Below are positions 27,862 through 37,058 of a stretch of 59,996 bases of DNA, piece by piece; positions within the stretch are counted from its first letter, which is position 1; each line of letters starts with the position of its first letter. The stretch is from Gemmatimonadota bacterium. GTDB lineage: Bacteria; Gemmatimonadota; Gemmatimonadetes; Longimicrobiales; Gaopeijiaceae. The position numbers and the translations under genes were made by a program. The DNA is taken from assembly GCA_030827315.1 (NCBI GenBank), contig JAURER010000018.1, forward strand, positions 1-59,996, written 5' to 3'. The notes beneath the pieces are model-generated. The model made no database searches, was not told the origin of the DNA, and saw nothing but the letters and a program-made list of their open reading frames with translations.

Positions 27862-29631
27862 CTAGCGACCGGCGATCCGATCCCGGATGATCCCCGCGGT
27901 GCGCACCGACCGGGCATCGGCGATCTCCTCGGCCCAGCCGAGAACCTGCGGCAGGTTCGAGATGTCGACCCCGTTGATCGTCGCCTGACGCGTCGCCACG
28001 CGCTCGGCCCACCGCACGGAGCGGACGTCGTCGAGCATCATGTTCATGGTGATGTTCGGGTCGTCGTGCAGTCCGTCGCTCGGCTGATCATCGCTCGTCA
28101 CGCCGAGCTCACGCAGGACGTTCCGAGACCCCTCCGGCCGCCGGTAGTACTCCCCGATGAAGTGGGCCCGGCCCTTGCCCGCCCACTTGGCCGTGAGCGC
28201 CGCGGCCACGTTCTCCATGCCGCTCTGGTTGCCACCACTGTCCCCGATGAAGACGATGTTCTCGAAGCCGTGCTGGTGCAGGCTTTCCGCCAGGTCCGTG
28301 AGCACCGCTTCGAACGTTTCCTGCCGGAGGCTGATCGTTCCGGGACTCGTCATGTGTCCGCTCGGAGGATCGATGCGGCCCTCGGGAACGAGTTCGAGCA
28401 CGGGCGCGCAGAGCGCGTTGCCCAGGGCGGCCGCGATGCGCGGGCAGTTGGCGCGGAGCACGTAGTTATGCTTGCCCGTCACGAGCCACGGGCCGTTGGG
28501 CTCGACGCCGCCCGTCGCGATGATCGCGGTGGTCTTGCCTGCCGCCAGAGCGTCGCGGACGTCCATCCACGTCATCTCCTCGATCCAGAGCGTCTCCACC
28601 GGCGGGAGCGGGTTCGGCGTGTCGGCGCAGTTGTAGACGTTGTCCGCGCAGCGGCCGCCGCCCATGTCGCGAGGATCCGGCTGCGGGCGCTGGAAGCCGG
28701 CCGGCGGTCCGCCGCCACCCCCGCGCCGGGCCTCCCGCGGCTGCGGCGGCACGGTGCCGCCGTCGGCGATGGCGCGCCGGATGTAGAACGCCGTCTGCGC
28801 CGCGCGGTACTCCACGACCTGCCGAGCGGTCTCGAGATTGCGCACGCGGTCGGATACGTCGACACCGTTGATGCTCGCCGCACCCGCGGCGACGCGCTCG
28901 GCGAAGCGGATCGAGAACGGATCGTCGGCGAACATGTTCATGGTGATGACGGGATCGTCGTGCAGTCCGTCACTCTCCGCGTCCGCGAAGCCACGGCTGG
29001 CCATGTAGGCCGAAACCGAGGCGTAGTCGTAGTACTCGGGGATGTGCGCGACGACCACGTCGTCCCACATCGCGTTGAGCGTGGCGGCGACGTTCCGCAT
29101 TCCGGTCTGGTTCCCGCCCGAGTCCCCGAAGAAGATGATGTTGCGGAAACCGTGCATCTTAAGGCTGTGGGCGACGTCGGTGAGCATCGCCTCGAACGTG
29201 TCCTGCCTCATCGAGATCGTGCCCGGGCTCACCATGTGTCCGGTGGGCGGGTCGATGTCGCCCTCCGGCACGAGCTTGATGATGGGGGCGCACAGGGCAT
29301 TGCCGAGCTCGTGCGCCACGGCGGTGCAGTTGGCGCGAAGCACGAAGTTGTGCTTGCCCGTAGCCAGCCACGGTCCGTTGGGCTCGACGCCGCCCGTGGT
29401 GATGAGCGCGGTCGTCCTGCCCGCCGCCAGCGCGTCGCGGACGTCCATCCACGTCATCTCCTCGATCCACACCGTGCTCGCGGCCGGAAGGGGATTCGGT
29501 GTCTGCGCGCAGTTGTAGACGTTGTCGGCGCAGTCGCCACCGCCCATCGAGTTCGGATCGCGCGACTGTTGCGCCTGGGCCGGAGCCGCCACCACCACGA
29601 GGGCGACGGCCGCGAGGAGGCTCTTGTTCAT
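27862..29631 (-). CDS. Exported protein with two tandem creatininase-like domains
   Basis: A 589-aa secreted protein (signal peptide cleaved near AQAQQ) made of two near-identical halves, about residues 45-290 and 330-585. Each has WIEEMTWMDVRDALAAG, a GGVEPNGPWL.TGKHN box, GHM.SPGTIS, a GDSGGNQ.GM box and SDGLHDDP.ITMNM. The fold is that of creatininase/FAPy deformylase hydrolases. The canonical EQH and Asp metal ligands are replaced (EPN, and His in TGKHN), so the metal site is altered or uses other residues. A low-complexity Arg/Gly/Pro linker joins the halves. Probably a periplasmic amidohydrolase relative arising by internal duplication. Confidence 0.85.
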   Translation of the reverse strand: MNKSLLAAVALVVVAAPAQAQQSRDPNSMGGGDCADNVYNCAQTPNPLPAASTVWIEEMTWMDVRDALAAGRTTALITTGGVEPNGPWLATGKHNFVLRANCTAVAHELGNALCAPIIKLVPEGDIDPPTGHMVSPGTISMRQDTFEAMLTDVAHSLKMHGFRNIIFFGDSGGNQTGMRNVAATLNAMWDDVVVAHIPEYYDYASVSAYMASRGFADAESDGLHDDPVITMNMFADDPFSIRFAERVAAGAASINGVDVSDRVRNLETARQVVEYRAAQTAFYIRRAIADGGTVPPQPREARRGGGGGPPAGFQRPQPDPRDMGGGRCADNVYNCADTPNPLPPVETLWIEEMTWMDVRDALAAGKTTAIIATGGVEPNGPWLVTGKHNYVLRANCPRIAAALGNALCAPVLELVPEGRIDPPSGHMTSPGTISLRQETFEAVLTDLAESLHQHGFENIVFIGDSGGNQSGMENVAAALTAKWAGKGRAHFIGEYYRRPEGSRNVLRELGVTSDDQPSDGLHDDPNITMNMMLDDVRSVRWAERVATRQATINGVDISNLPQVLGWAEEIADARSVRTAGIIRDRIAGR

Positions 29632-29746
29632 TGGGGCTGCATCTCCACGAGACGTGTTGAAGTCGCAGGAGACTGCGGCGCGTCGGGCCGGCGCGCCAGA
29701 GGGGGGCAGATCCCCGTCTGCGGAGACTCCGCGGCAGCCCGGCGGC

Positions 29747-31363
29747 CTAGGGGTCGAGCCTCCCCGGCGGGGTGCCGCACATGTCGCCCCAGCCGCGGCT
29801 GCACGCGAGCGCGTAGAGGGCGGCGGGATCTCGTTCCGTGACCTCGCCCTTGCTTCCGCGAATCACCACGGGAAGATCCTCGATGGGTGGCGGAGCCTGG
29901 GCGAAATCGGCGCTCCCGGTCGCGAGGCGGAGCAGGTTCTCGCACCCGGAGCCGAAACCGAGATCGCAGGCACGGCCGAACTCGGCGCGAGCGGCCTGCG
30001 CCTCCCCCAGCTTCGACGCGAGCGTGATGCCGCGCTCGTTGCAGGCCCAGCCCGACCCGCGCGCGCAGTGCACCCCTTCCATCTGCACCACGTTGCGGCA
30101 GGCGCGCTCGCTCCCCGCCTCACAGGCCTGCTGCCAGAACGGGAGATACTGGCCCGGATTGTGGTCGTCGAGCCCCCCGACCGAGCCGAGCCCGGCGAAC
30201 ATCACGGCCCAGAGTCCCGCCGTGGCCAGACGGGGCGGCGAGAAGCCGACCGCCCCGAGAATGCGGGCAGGCTCCAGACCGCGCAGGAACGGCAGCGCCG
30301 CCCACGCGTCGATCCTGCGGACCATCAGGTTCAGGATCGGGATGGGCAGCAGCTTGTCGTAGAACGAGGGCGCGCCCGTCGCCTCGAGGATCGCGGCCAG
30401 CGCGATCGTGAACGACGCGTACAGGACGCCGAACATCACCTTCCCCTGCTCCGTCCGGGGCGACGTCGCCGGATCGGTGAACAGGAGGTGCATGCCCAGG
30501 AAGACCGCGATGGGGATGAACGCGTCGCGGAAGAAGAACTCGCCGGTGACTCCGAAATACAGGAGGCTCCACACATAGGCCGTGGTCACCGCCCCGATGG
30601 TCATCGTCGCGACGCCGAACAGGATCTGCGCCGGCAGCGTCACGAGAAAGACCGCGATGTAGATGTGCGGCGGATTGAACAGCGTCTGCGCGATCTCGAG
30701 CCCGTACGTCGCGTTCGTGGTGCCGGTCAGGATGAGCGCCAGTGAGACGACGGCGAGCGGGAACGACGAAGGATTGAAGATGTGCCGGCGCCGTCCGTCA
30801 CGCTCCCAGTGAATGAATGCCTTCGCCGCGAACCCGAGCGCCACGATCACGAACTGCCAGTAGTACCAGTCCGGCCGGAACCACATGAAGAAATTGATGC
30901 TGAACAGGATCGGAAACGGACCGAATCCGATGCGGTAGTCGTCGCGCCCGAACCATTGCAGGAGTGCGTCGAAACCGAAGGCGAAGAGCAGCTGCCCGAG
31001 GAGCAGCACCAGGTTGCCGTACACCGGGCTCACGTGCCATCCCCAATACAGCATGAGGCTGCCCTGAGCGCACATCTGAAGCCAGTGCGGCGTCTTGATC
31101 TCGGTCTGGATCGTCAGCGCGCGGCCCGATCGACGGGCGCTGAAGAAGAGGGCGAGTGCGCCCGCCACCAGAACGGCCGCGGCACCGAAGAAGCTCTGGA
31201 CGATGACCGGCTCGCGACTGATCTGCGGAAAGACCGTCGTGATGGAGGCGAGCGCCGCTGCGAAACCCACCGGTACGAGCGCGGCCTGCGCGGTGGAAAG
31301 TCCCCTGGGAATCGTTCGAAACTCCTGTAGGCCAGACCCCGGATCCGCGGAGAATCTACTCAC
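29747..31363 (-). CDS. NqrB/RnfD-like membrane protein with Cys-rich C-terminal tail
   Basis: About 538 aa. Residues 15-400 hold roughly ten membrane helices and the RnfD/NqrB-type segments HIFNPSSFPLAVVSLALILTG, FNPPHIYIAVFLVTLPAQ and GMHLLFTDPATSPRT. The flavinylation motif of true NqrB/RnfD (S/T-x-A-T) is not evident and no other Rnf/Nqr genes are nearby. After the last helix comes an exported tail with Sel1-like Cys repeats (QQACEAGSERACRN, GWACNERG, RACDLGFGSGCENL, ALACSRGWGDMCG). A GTG at 31363 is the most upstream sensible start but lacks a Shine-Dalgarno. Role unknown; possibly a redox-linked membrane protein. Confidence 0.7.
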   Translation of the reverse strand: MSRFSADPGSGLQEFRTIPRGLSTAQAALVPVGFAAALASITTVFPQISREPVIVQSFFGAAAVLVAGALALFFSARRSGRALTIQTEIKTPHWLQMCAQGSLMLYWGWHVSPVYGNLVLLLGQLLFAFGFDALLQWFGRDDYRIGFGPFPILFSINFFMWFRPDWYYWQFVIVALGFAAKAFIHWERDGRRRHIFNPSSFPLAVVSLALILTGTTNATYGLEIAQTLFNPPHIYIAVFLVTLPAQILFGVATMTIGAVTTAYVWSLLYFGVTGEFFFRDAFIPIAVFLGMHLLFTDPATSPRTEQGKVMFGVLYASFTIALAAILEATGAPSFYDKLLPIPILNLMVRRIDAWAALPFLRGLEPARILGAVGFSPPRLATAGLWAVMFAGLGSVGGLDDHNPGQYLPFWQQACEAGSERACRNVVQMEGVHCARGSGWACNERGITLASKLGEAQAARAEFGRACDLGFGSGCENLLRLATGSADFAQAPPPIEDLPVVIRGSKGEVTERDPAALYALACSRGWGDMCGTPPGRLDP

Positions 31364-31509
31364 ACGCAGCCCGGATGAGTATCGTGGTGCGGGCGCCCTC
31401 CCGGCGCGGTCGACCCCCGACCTTGCGGTGCGGAGAGGGAGAGGCACAATACCCGCCAACGTCTATCACCGGCGGAAGCCCCGCCACACCCCATGACCCG
31501 TGACATGCC

Positions 31510-34500
31510 ATGAAGCGTAAAGTACACGCTGCCGCCGCACTCGTTTCCCTGCTGGTCACGCCGGTGGCCGGCTGGGCGCGGCAGGCGCCCGACCTGGAAT
31601 CCGCGCTGAGCCGCCTGGAGTACCGGGAGATCGGGCCGGCGCTCATGGGCGGGCGGATTTCCGACCTGGCCGTCGTCGAGGCCACGCCGCAGGTCTTCTT
31701 CCTCGGCACCGGGAGCGGCGGCCTGTGGAAGACCGAGAATCACGGCACGTCCTGGACACCGCTCTTCGACGACCAGCCGACGAGCTCCATCGGCGATGTC
31801 ACCGTGCACCAGGAGAACCCGAACCTCGTCTGGGTCGGCACCGGCGAGCCGCAGAACCGGCAGTCTTCCCCCTGGGGCAACGGCGTCTACAGATCGACGG
31901 ACGGCGGGAACAGCTGGACGCACATGGGGCTGGAGGCGACGAAGCACATCGGCAGGATTCTGATTCACCCCCGCAATCCGGACGTCGTCTACGTCGCCGC
32001 GGTGGGAGACCTGTGGGCGGCGAACCCGGAGCGGGGCGTCTACCGCACCACCGACGGAGGCGCCAGCTGGGCTCGCGTCCTCTACGTCGACGACAACACG
32101 GGGGCCATCGACCTCGCCATGGACCCCTCGGACCCCAAGACCATCTTCGCGGCGATGTACCAGCGGCGCCGGACGGGGTTCGGCTTCAACGGAGGAGGAC
32201 CCGGCAGCGGCCTCTACCGGACGGTGGACGGCGGCGAGAGCTGGACCGAGCTGACCGACGGCCTTCCGACCGGGAACAAGGGCCGAATCGGCCTGGACGT
32301 CTTCCGCGGAGACGGCAACGTCGTGTACGCGCTCGTCGAGGCGGACGCTCGCTCGTCAGGTCAGGGCTTCGGCGGCGGGGGCACCAGCCGGAGCGGCCTG
32401 TTCCGGTCCACCGACCGGGGAGACAGCTGGGAGAAGATGTCGGACACGAATCCGCGCCCCATGTATTACTCCCAGGTGCGCATCGATCCGAGCAACCCCG
32501 ACCGGGTCTACGTGCTCGGCAGCGCGCTGATGGTGTCCGACGACGCCGGTCGCACCTTCCGCAGCGACGGAGCCACGCAGATTCACGTCGACCATCACGC
32601 GCTCTGGATCAATCCGGAAGATCCGAATCACCTCATTCTCGGAAGCGACGGTGGCGTGTCCGCGTCGTGGGACGGCACGGCGCACTGGCGGATGTTCGAC
32701 AATCTGGCCCTGGGTCAGTTCTATACGATCGCATATGACATGCGCGACCCCTACTACGTTTGCGGGGGCCTCCAGGACAACGATGCGTGGTGCGGGCCGT
32801 CGAACACGCGTTCCTTCCACGGCATACGCAATCAGGACTGGTACGAGACCGCCTATGGCGACGGCTTCTGGACCGTGGTCGATCCCACGGACTCCACGAT
32901 CGTCTTCTCGGAATCCCAAAATGGAAACATGAACCGGTACGACCTGATCACCGGCGAGAAGACGCCCATGCGCCCCATCACGGGGCCGCGCGAGAACGGC
33001 GACAGCGCCAAGGAGTACCGCTTCAACTGGAACTCGCCGCTCCTCGTCTCACGGCACGACCCAGCCACGATCTTCCTGGGCGGCAACTATCTGATGCGCT
33101 CCCGCGACCGGGGCATCTCGTGGGAGGAGGTCGGCGGATTCGACCTCACGAAGCAGATCGACCGAGACGAACTCGAGATCATGGGCGTGCCCGGCACCGA
33201 GCCAATGATGTCGATCCACGACGGCACGTCGAACTACGGGAATCTCACGACCGTCGCCGAATCGCACTTCAGCCCGGACGTGATCTGGGTCGGCACCGAC
33301 GACGGGAACGTGCAGGTCACGACCGACGGGGGAACGACGTGGACCAACGTCGCCGGCAACATCCCCGGACTGCCCGAGCGGACGTACGTGAGCCGGCTCG
33401 CACCGTCGGCCCACGTGGCGGAGCGCGTCTACGCGACATTCGACGGACACCGTAACGGCGACTACTCCGCGTACGTCTACGTTACGGAGAACAACGGGCG
33501 GAGCTGGAGCAGGATCGACGCCGGGCTGCCGCACGGGTGGTCGGTCAACGTCATCACCGAGCATCACCGCGCGGCGAATCTCCTCTTCGTGGGCAACGAG
33601 ATCGGGGTCTACGTCTCCATCGATCGCGGGGCGAGCTGGGCCCGTCTCAAGGGCAACCTGCCAACCGTGCCCGTCGACGACATCGCGATCCACCCCCGGG
33701 AAAACGACCTCATTCTGGGCACCCATGGCCGAAGCGCGTGGATCATGGACGACATCTCACCGCTCGAGCACCTGTCGCGCGACGTCATGGCCGGGGCGGG
33801 ACACGTCTTCCCCATGAAGCAGACGACGATGTGGGCGCAAAAGGGCGACTGGCCCTTCTACGGCGCAACCTACTCCGCGCCGAATCCCCCGCGCGCGACG
33901 CGTGTCCGGTACTGGCTCCGCGATGCCGTGGACGACGGTGTCGAGCTGGCCATCACGGACGCGGCGGGCGGCGTAGTCCGTACCCTCGAGGGCCCGGGGG
34001 AACCCGGTATTCACGAGATCCTGTGGGACTGGCGGCACGAGGCGCCGTACGAAGTCGAGCCCGGCTCCGGTGGTGGCGGTCGCTTCGGCGGCGCTCCCGA
34101 GGGACCGGTGGTGATGCCGGGCACGTACACCGTGACCCTGGCGCTGGGTGACGAACGCTGGAGTGCCGAGGCGCGCATCGAGGCGGACCCGCGCCGTCCG
34201 ATGACGATGGCCGATCGTCGCGCCCGCCAGGACGTGCTGATGGCACTGCACGCGCTCGCGAAACCGCTCAACGACGCGGTCACGCGCGCGCGCCACCTGT
34301 CCGGCCTGCTCGACGACACCGAGGACCTGCTCGACGGACACGAGGGGGCACCCGAGTCGCTCACGTCGGAGTTCGACGCGATCCGAGAAGAGCTCGAGGC
34401 GATTCAGGCCGGACTCCAGGAGGCGCGCGGATGGACGGGCGTAGCAGCCGGCATCCAGGGCTCCTCCACGCTCCCGACCGACGATCAGCTTTGGCAGGTG

Positions 34501-34653
34501 GACACAGCGTGGGAGGCACTACCCCCACTCGTCGAGCGCCTCAACGTGCTCATCGCAACACGCGTCCCTGCACTCAACGCCGAGCTGGACGCGGAAGGCG
34601 TGCGGCCCGATCCGGGCGAGGCTCTGGAGGTACCCCGGCGCTCGGGGCGCTGA
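31510..34653 (+). CDS. Secreted sortilin/VPS10-like BNR-repeat protein
   Basis: A 1047-aa secreted protein with a signal peptide (VTPVAGWA-RQ) and a beta-propeller body of glycosidase-like Asp-box/BNR repeats (SxDGGxxW: STDGGNSW, TTDGGASW, TVDGGESW, STDRGDSW, TTDGGTTW, SIDRGASW). A C-terminal immunoglobulin-like and helical region follows. Proteins of this architecture are abundant in Gemmatimonadota, Acidobacteriota and Bacteroidota and are annotated as WD40/YVTN/BNR-like or glycosyl hydrolase, without proven activity. It is probably an outer-surface or secreted protein. It is divergent from the NqrB-like gene. Confidence 0.85.
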   Translation: MKRKVHAAAALVSLLVTPVAGWARQAPDLESALSRLEYREIGPALMGGRISDLAVVEATPQVFFLGTGSGGLWKTENHGTSWTPLFDDQPTSSIGDVTVHQENPNLVWVGTGEPQNRQSSPWGNGVYRSTDGGNSWTHMGLEATKHIGRILIHPRNPDVVYVAAVGDLWAANPERGVYRTTDGGASWARVLYVDDNTGAIDLAMDPSDPKTIFAAMYQRRRTGFGFNGGGPGSGLYRTVDGGESWTELTDGLPTGNKGRIGLDVFRGDGNVVYALVEADARSSGQGFGGGGTSRSGLFRSTDRGDSWEKMSDTNPRPMYYSQVRIDPSNPDRVYVLGSALMVSDDAGRTFRSDGATQIHVDHHALWINPEDPNHLILGSDGGVSASWDGTAHWRMFDNLALGQFYTIAYDMRDPYYVCGGLQDNDAWCGPSNTRSFHGIRNQDWYETAYGDGFWTVVDPTDSTIVFSESQNGNMNRYDLITGEKTPMRPITGPRENGDSAKEYRFNWNSPLLVSRHDPATIFLGGNYLMRSRDRGISWEEVGGFDLTKQIDRDELEIMGVPGTEPMMSIHDGTSNYGNLTTVAESHFSPDVIWVGTDDGNVQVTTDGGTTWTNVAGNIPGLPERTYVSRLAPSAHVAERVYATFDGHRNGDYSAYVYVTENNGRSWSRIDAGLPHGWSVNVITEHHRAANLLFVGNEIGVYVSIDRGASWARLKGNLPTVPVDDIAIHPRENDLILGTHGRSAWIMDDISPLEHLSRDVMAGAGHVFPMKQTTMWAQKGDWPFYGATYSAPNPPRATRVRYWLRDAVDDGVELAITDAAGGVVRTLEGPGEPGIHEILWDWRHEAPYEVEPGSGGGGRFGGAPEGPVVMPGTYTVTLALGDERWSAEARIEADPRRPMTMADRRARQDVLMALHALAKPLNDAVTRARHLSGLLDDTEDLLDGHEGAPESLTSEFDAIREELEAIQAGLQEARGWTGVAAGIQGSSTLPTDDQLWQVDTAWEALPPLVERLNVLIATRVPALNAELDAEGVRPDPGEALEVPRRSGR

Positions 34654-34729
34654 GGTACGCACCCGGTACGATCCGGGGAGGCGGGCCGGGCCCAGCATCC
34701 CGGCCCGCCCCGATCGCCGGTGCGGGCGA

Positions 34730-34974
34730 GATTCCGACGACTTCGGCGTTGGTGACCGGGGTGAAGTGACGGTACCACATCCTCACCGCCGGGAAGCCAT
34801 CCGGGGCCGCCAGGCAAACGACTTCGTCCGCGCGCCAGGGGCGCCTCGAACACGTCCGGTGAAGCGGCCGGGCAGGCACATCGTGCGCCGCGCGTCGAGT
34901 GCGGCGCGAGCGGTGGGGCCCGTGGCGATGCCGTCGTTCCAGTCCCGGCCGAGGACCACGGCGGACGGACTCCG
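34730..34974 (-). pseudogene. Remnant of a phosphoribosyltransferase-domain protein
   Basis: On the minus strand, a PRPP-binding-like segment AVVLGRDWNDGIATGPTARAAL is readable in one frame. The typical ending ADEVVCLAAPDGFPAVRMWY, then HFTPVTNAEVVGI, is readable in another, with a frameshift and degraded sequence between them. This pairing is the C-terminal half of the PRTase-domain proteins often fused to dienelactone hydrolase or erythromycin-esterase domains. No start, no N-terminal half. It sits next to a tRNA gene and a partial tRNA repeat. Confidence 0.5.
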
Positions 34975-34999
34975 GCCTTCGGTCGCTCGGCCTCCGTGA

Positions 35000-35020
35000 T
35001 GGAGCCGATCGGGATCGAAC
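35000..35020 (-). repeat. Partial duplicate of the tRNA-Ala 3' end
   Basis: A 21-base stretch matches the 3' 21 bases of the adjacent tRNA-Ala (35024-35044) at 20 of 21 positions, with a 24-base period. It covers the acceptor 3' strand and most of the T arm. This looks like an integration or recombination scar, or a slipped duplication. Confidence 0.7.
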
Positions 35021-35023
35021 GAG

Positions 35024-35096
35024 TGGAGCCAATCGGGATCGAACCGATGACCTCCTGGTTGCAAACCAGGCGCTCTCCCAGCTGAGCTATGGCCCC
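35024..35096 (-). tRNA. tRNA-Ala (anticodon UGC)
   Basis: A 73-base cloverleaf: acceptor GGGGCCA pairs with TGGCTCC (one G-U), the D arm is GCTC...GAGC, the anticodon stem is CCTGG/CCAGG with loop TTTGCAA (anticodon TGC), and the T arm is ATCGG-TTCGATC-CCGAT. CCA is not encoded. Coordinates run from the 5' G at 35096 to the discriminator A at 35024. Confidence 0.95.
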
Positions 35097-35344
35097 GCAG
35101 CGGGCTAAGATAGCCCGCGGCCGCGCTCGCTGGTAGGCGACACGAGACCGGCCCACCGGGGCCAGGGGTCGAACCGGTCGGCGCGCGCCTGGTCCACGGG
35201 AGAGACGGCGTTCCGCCGGTGCCCCGACCAACCCGACGACGCGAGGCTCACGGACCCGCGATGGGTCTTCGGCGTACGACCTTGAACCGCGACGCTCGCG
35301 GAACCCGCAAGCGCGGCGAAGGCTGATTCAGTCAGGAGTCCGAC

Positions 35345-36217
35345 GTGACCAGAACCTTCTTATCCCGGGCCGTGGCAGTCACCCTGCTCGCCGCGCTCTC
35401 GACCACGGCGGTGACCGCTCAGGAGGAGCCCGCCGACTTCGCCTGGGCAAACTCGACGGAACTGTCGTTCGTGACCGCCGCCGGTAATGCGACGTCCAGC
35501 ACGCTCGGCCTGAAGTCGACGCTGGAGGGCACGGGGCCGGTGAACGAGTTCAAGTTCGAGATCGGTGGCATACGGGCGTCGTCCACGGTCACGGACCGCT
35601 CCGCGATCGGAGCGTCTTCGGCACCCGGTGACTACGTGATCACCGAGACGGACCGCGAAGTGAAAGCGGCCGAAAACTACTTCGCTCTCGGGCGCTATGA
35701 CCGGAACATCGGCTCGAACTACTTCCTCTTCGGCGGCGCGGGATGGGAGCGCAATACGTTCGCCGGCTTCAACCATCGTGTCTCGCTGGTCGCCGGCTTC
35801 GGTGACGCCTGGGTGGACAACGACCGGACGCTGTTCAAGACGGACATCGGTGGGACGTACACGATCCAGAAAGACGTGGAGCCCACACCCGGCCGGGACG
35901 AGGCGTTCGGTGGTCTCCGTGCGACGGTCGAGTTCAATCGCGCCCTGACGGAGAACACGGACTTCGAGTCGATGCTCGTCGCCGACGAGAACCTCCAGAA
36001 CACCGAGGATCTTCGTCTCGACGGCATTGCCTCCATCCAGGTCTCAATGAGCCGGGGTCTCGCGCTGAAGGCGTCATACCGAGTCCTCTTCGACAACGAT
36101 CCGGCGCTGATCTCCGTTCCTCTCAGGAGCGCGGGTGGCGCGGCGATCGGCGACGTGACCGTGCTGAACGGCAAGGCCGACACCTTTTTCACGGTCTCCC
36201 TCGTCATCAAGCTGTGA
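35345..36217 (+). CDS. DUF481 / YdiY-like outer-membrane beta-barrel
   Basis: A 290-aa exported protein (signal cleaved near VTAQ-EE) with alternating amphipathic strands and a C-terminal aromatic-type ending (FFTVSLVIKL). ANSTELSFVTAAGNATSSTLGLKS at the mature N-terminus and the GRYDRNIGSNYFLFGGAGWERN segment are typical of the DUF481 (salt-induced YdiY) family. It is a monocistronic outer-membrane protein; function uncertain in the family as a whole. Confidence 0.85.
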   Translation: MTRTFLSRAVAVTLLAALSTTAVTAQEEPADFAWANSTELSFVTAAGNATSSTLGLKSTLEGTGPVNEFKFEIGGIRASSTVTDRSAIGASSAPGDYVITETDREVKAAENYFALGRYDRNIGSNYFLFGGAGWERNTFAGFNHRVSLVAGFGDAWVDNDRTLFKTDIGGTYTIQKDVEPTPGRDEAFGGLRATVEFNRALTENTDFESMLVADENLQNTEDLRLDGIASIQVSMSRGLALKASYRVLFDNDPALISVPLRSAGGAAIGDVTVLNGKADTFFTVSLVIKL

Positions 36218-36290
36218 GGCGCGGGCACGGTTGTCCGGCAGGGCTCCTCCGTGCGCGGCACCGAACTCACCTCGGGGAATAGGAGGCGGA

Positions 36291-36443
36291 GTGCTCGGCT
36301 GGATCCGGAACGCCCGGATCGATCTGCGGACCGGTCTGGCGGTGATCGCGCTGGCGCTTGCCGCCTGGGCGGTCGTGGTCTACGTGAACGTCCGGGAGTT
36401 CGTCCCCGCGGAACTCACCCGGCCGGCGGTTCCGCCGGATTGA
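36291..36443 (+). CDS. Small single-pass membrane protein
   Basis: A 50-aa protein starting at GTG 36291, four bases after a perfect AGGAGG (36281-36286). One membrane helix (TGLAVIALALAAWAVVVYVN) is preceded by a basic stretch (RNARIDLR), so the N-terminus should face the cytoplasm. The last 29 bases overlap the end of the convergent receiver-domain gene. No family recognised, but the ribosome-binding site makes it a likely real gene. Confidence 0.6.
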   Translation: MLGWIRNARIDLRTGLAVIALALAAWAVVVYVNVREFVPAELTRPAVPPD

Positions 36444-36864
36444 GGGGCGAGCCGACCCATTGATCGACGATAGAGCGAACGACGCTGGCCAGCGCAGCGA
36501 AATCATCGGGCTTTCGATGGAAGGTCTTCGCTCCGAGCTGGAGCGATCGTGCCTCGTGATCACTTCCCTCGGACGACGTCAGAACGACGACCGGGACGGT
36601 GACCGGAGGACGCTGACTCCGCATCCACTCGAGCACGGCGAAGCCATCCACCTCGGGCATCAGCAGATCGAGGACGATCAGATCCGGGATCGGGTGCGAG
36701 CGCCGATCCTGGAAGGGAGGCGTTCCCGCGAGGTATGCGATCCCCTCGCGACCGTCCCCGGCCACCCGCACGTCGAGTCCCGGTGCGGCGCGCCGCGCGG
36801 CCACCCGAATCAGGAGCGCCTGGTCGCGCGCGTCTTCGATGACGAGAAGTGTGCGATCATTCAT
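36415..36864 (-). CDS. Stand-alone response-regulator receiver domain
   Basis: A 149-aa CheY-like protein. Acidic residues E10 and D11, phospho-acceptor D66 in LIVLDLLMPEVDG, the Thr/Ser of VVLTSS and the Lys of FHRKP make a complete phosphorylation site. The form resembles the Rcp1-type single-domain receivers that act with phytochrome-like or hybrid kinases. No output domain and no kinase gene is adjacent, so its partner lies elsewhere. Confidence 0.88.
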   Translation of the reverse strand: MNDRTLLVIEDARDQALLIRVAARRAAPGLDVRVAGDGREGIAYLAGTPPFQDRRSHPIPDLIVLDLLMPEVDGFAVLEWMRSQRPPVTVPVVVLTSSEGSDHEARSLQLGAKTFHRKPDDFAALASVVRSIVDQWVGSPLNPAEPPAG

Positions 36865-37058
36865 GGGACATTCTGCGGGACCCCTGGGTGGCCTCCGACG
36901 CTCGGCGGAAGTCGCTCGCCGGCCGTAGAACGACAAGATGGCGCGGGGCGTTTCGTGGCGCCACATCGCTGCTGGACGCCGCCGACAGCAGATGCGCGGC
37001 CGGGCCCCTCTCCAGTACCTTTCACGTGCGAGTGCCCACGTTCGTCCCGGAGGCTCGG

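Noticed and set aside
34990-35231. Minus-strand peptide with the IAQLGERLVCNQEVIGS pattern
   Set aside because: This is the well-known spurious translation of a tRNA gene and flanks, not a protein gene.
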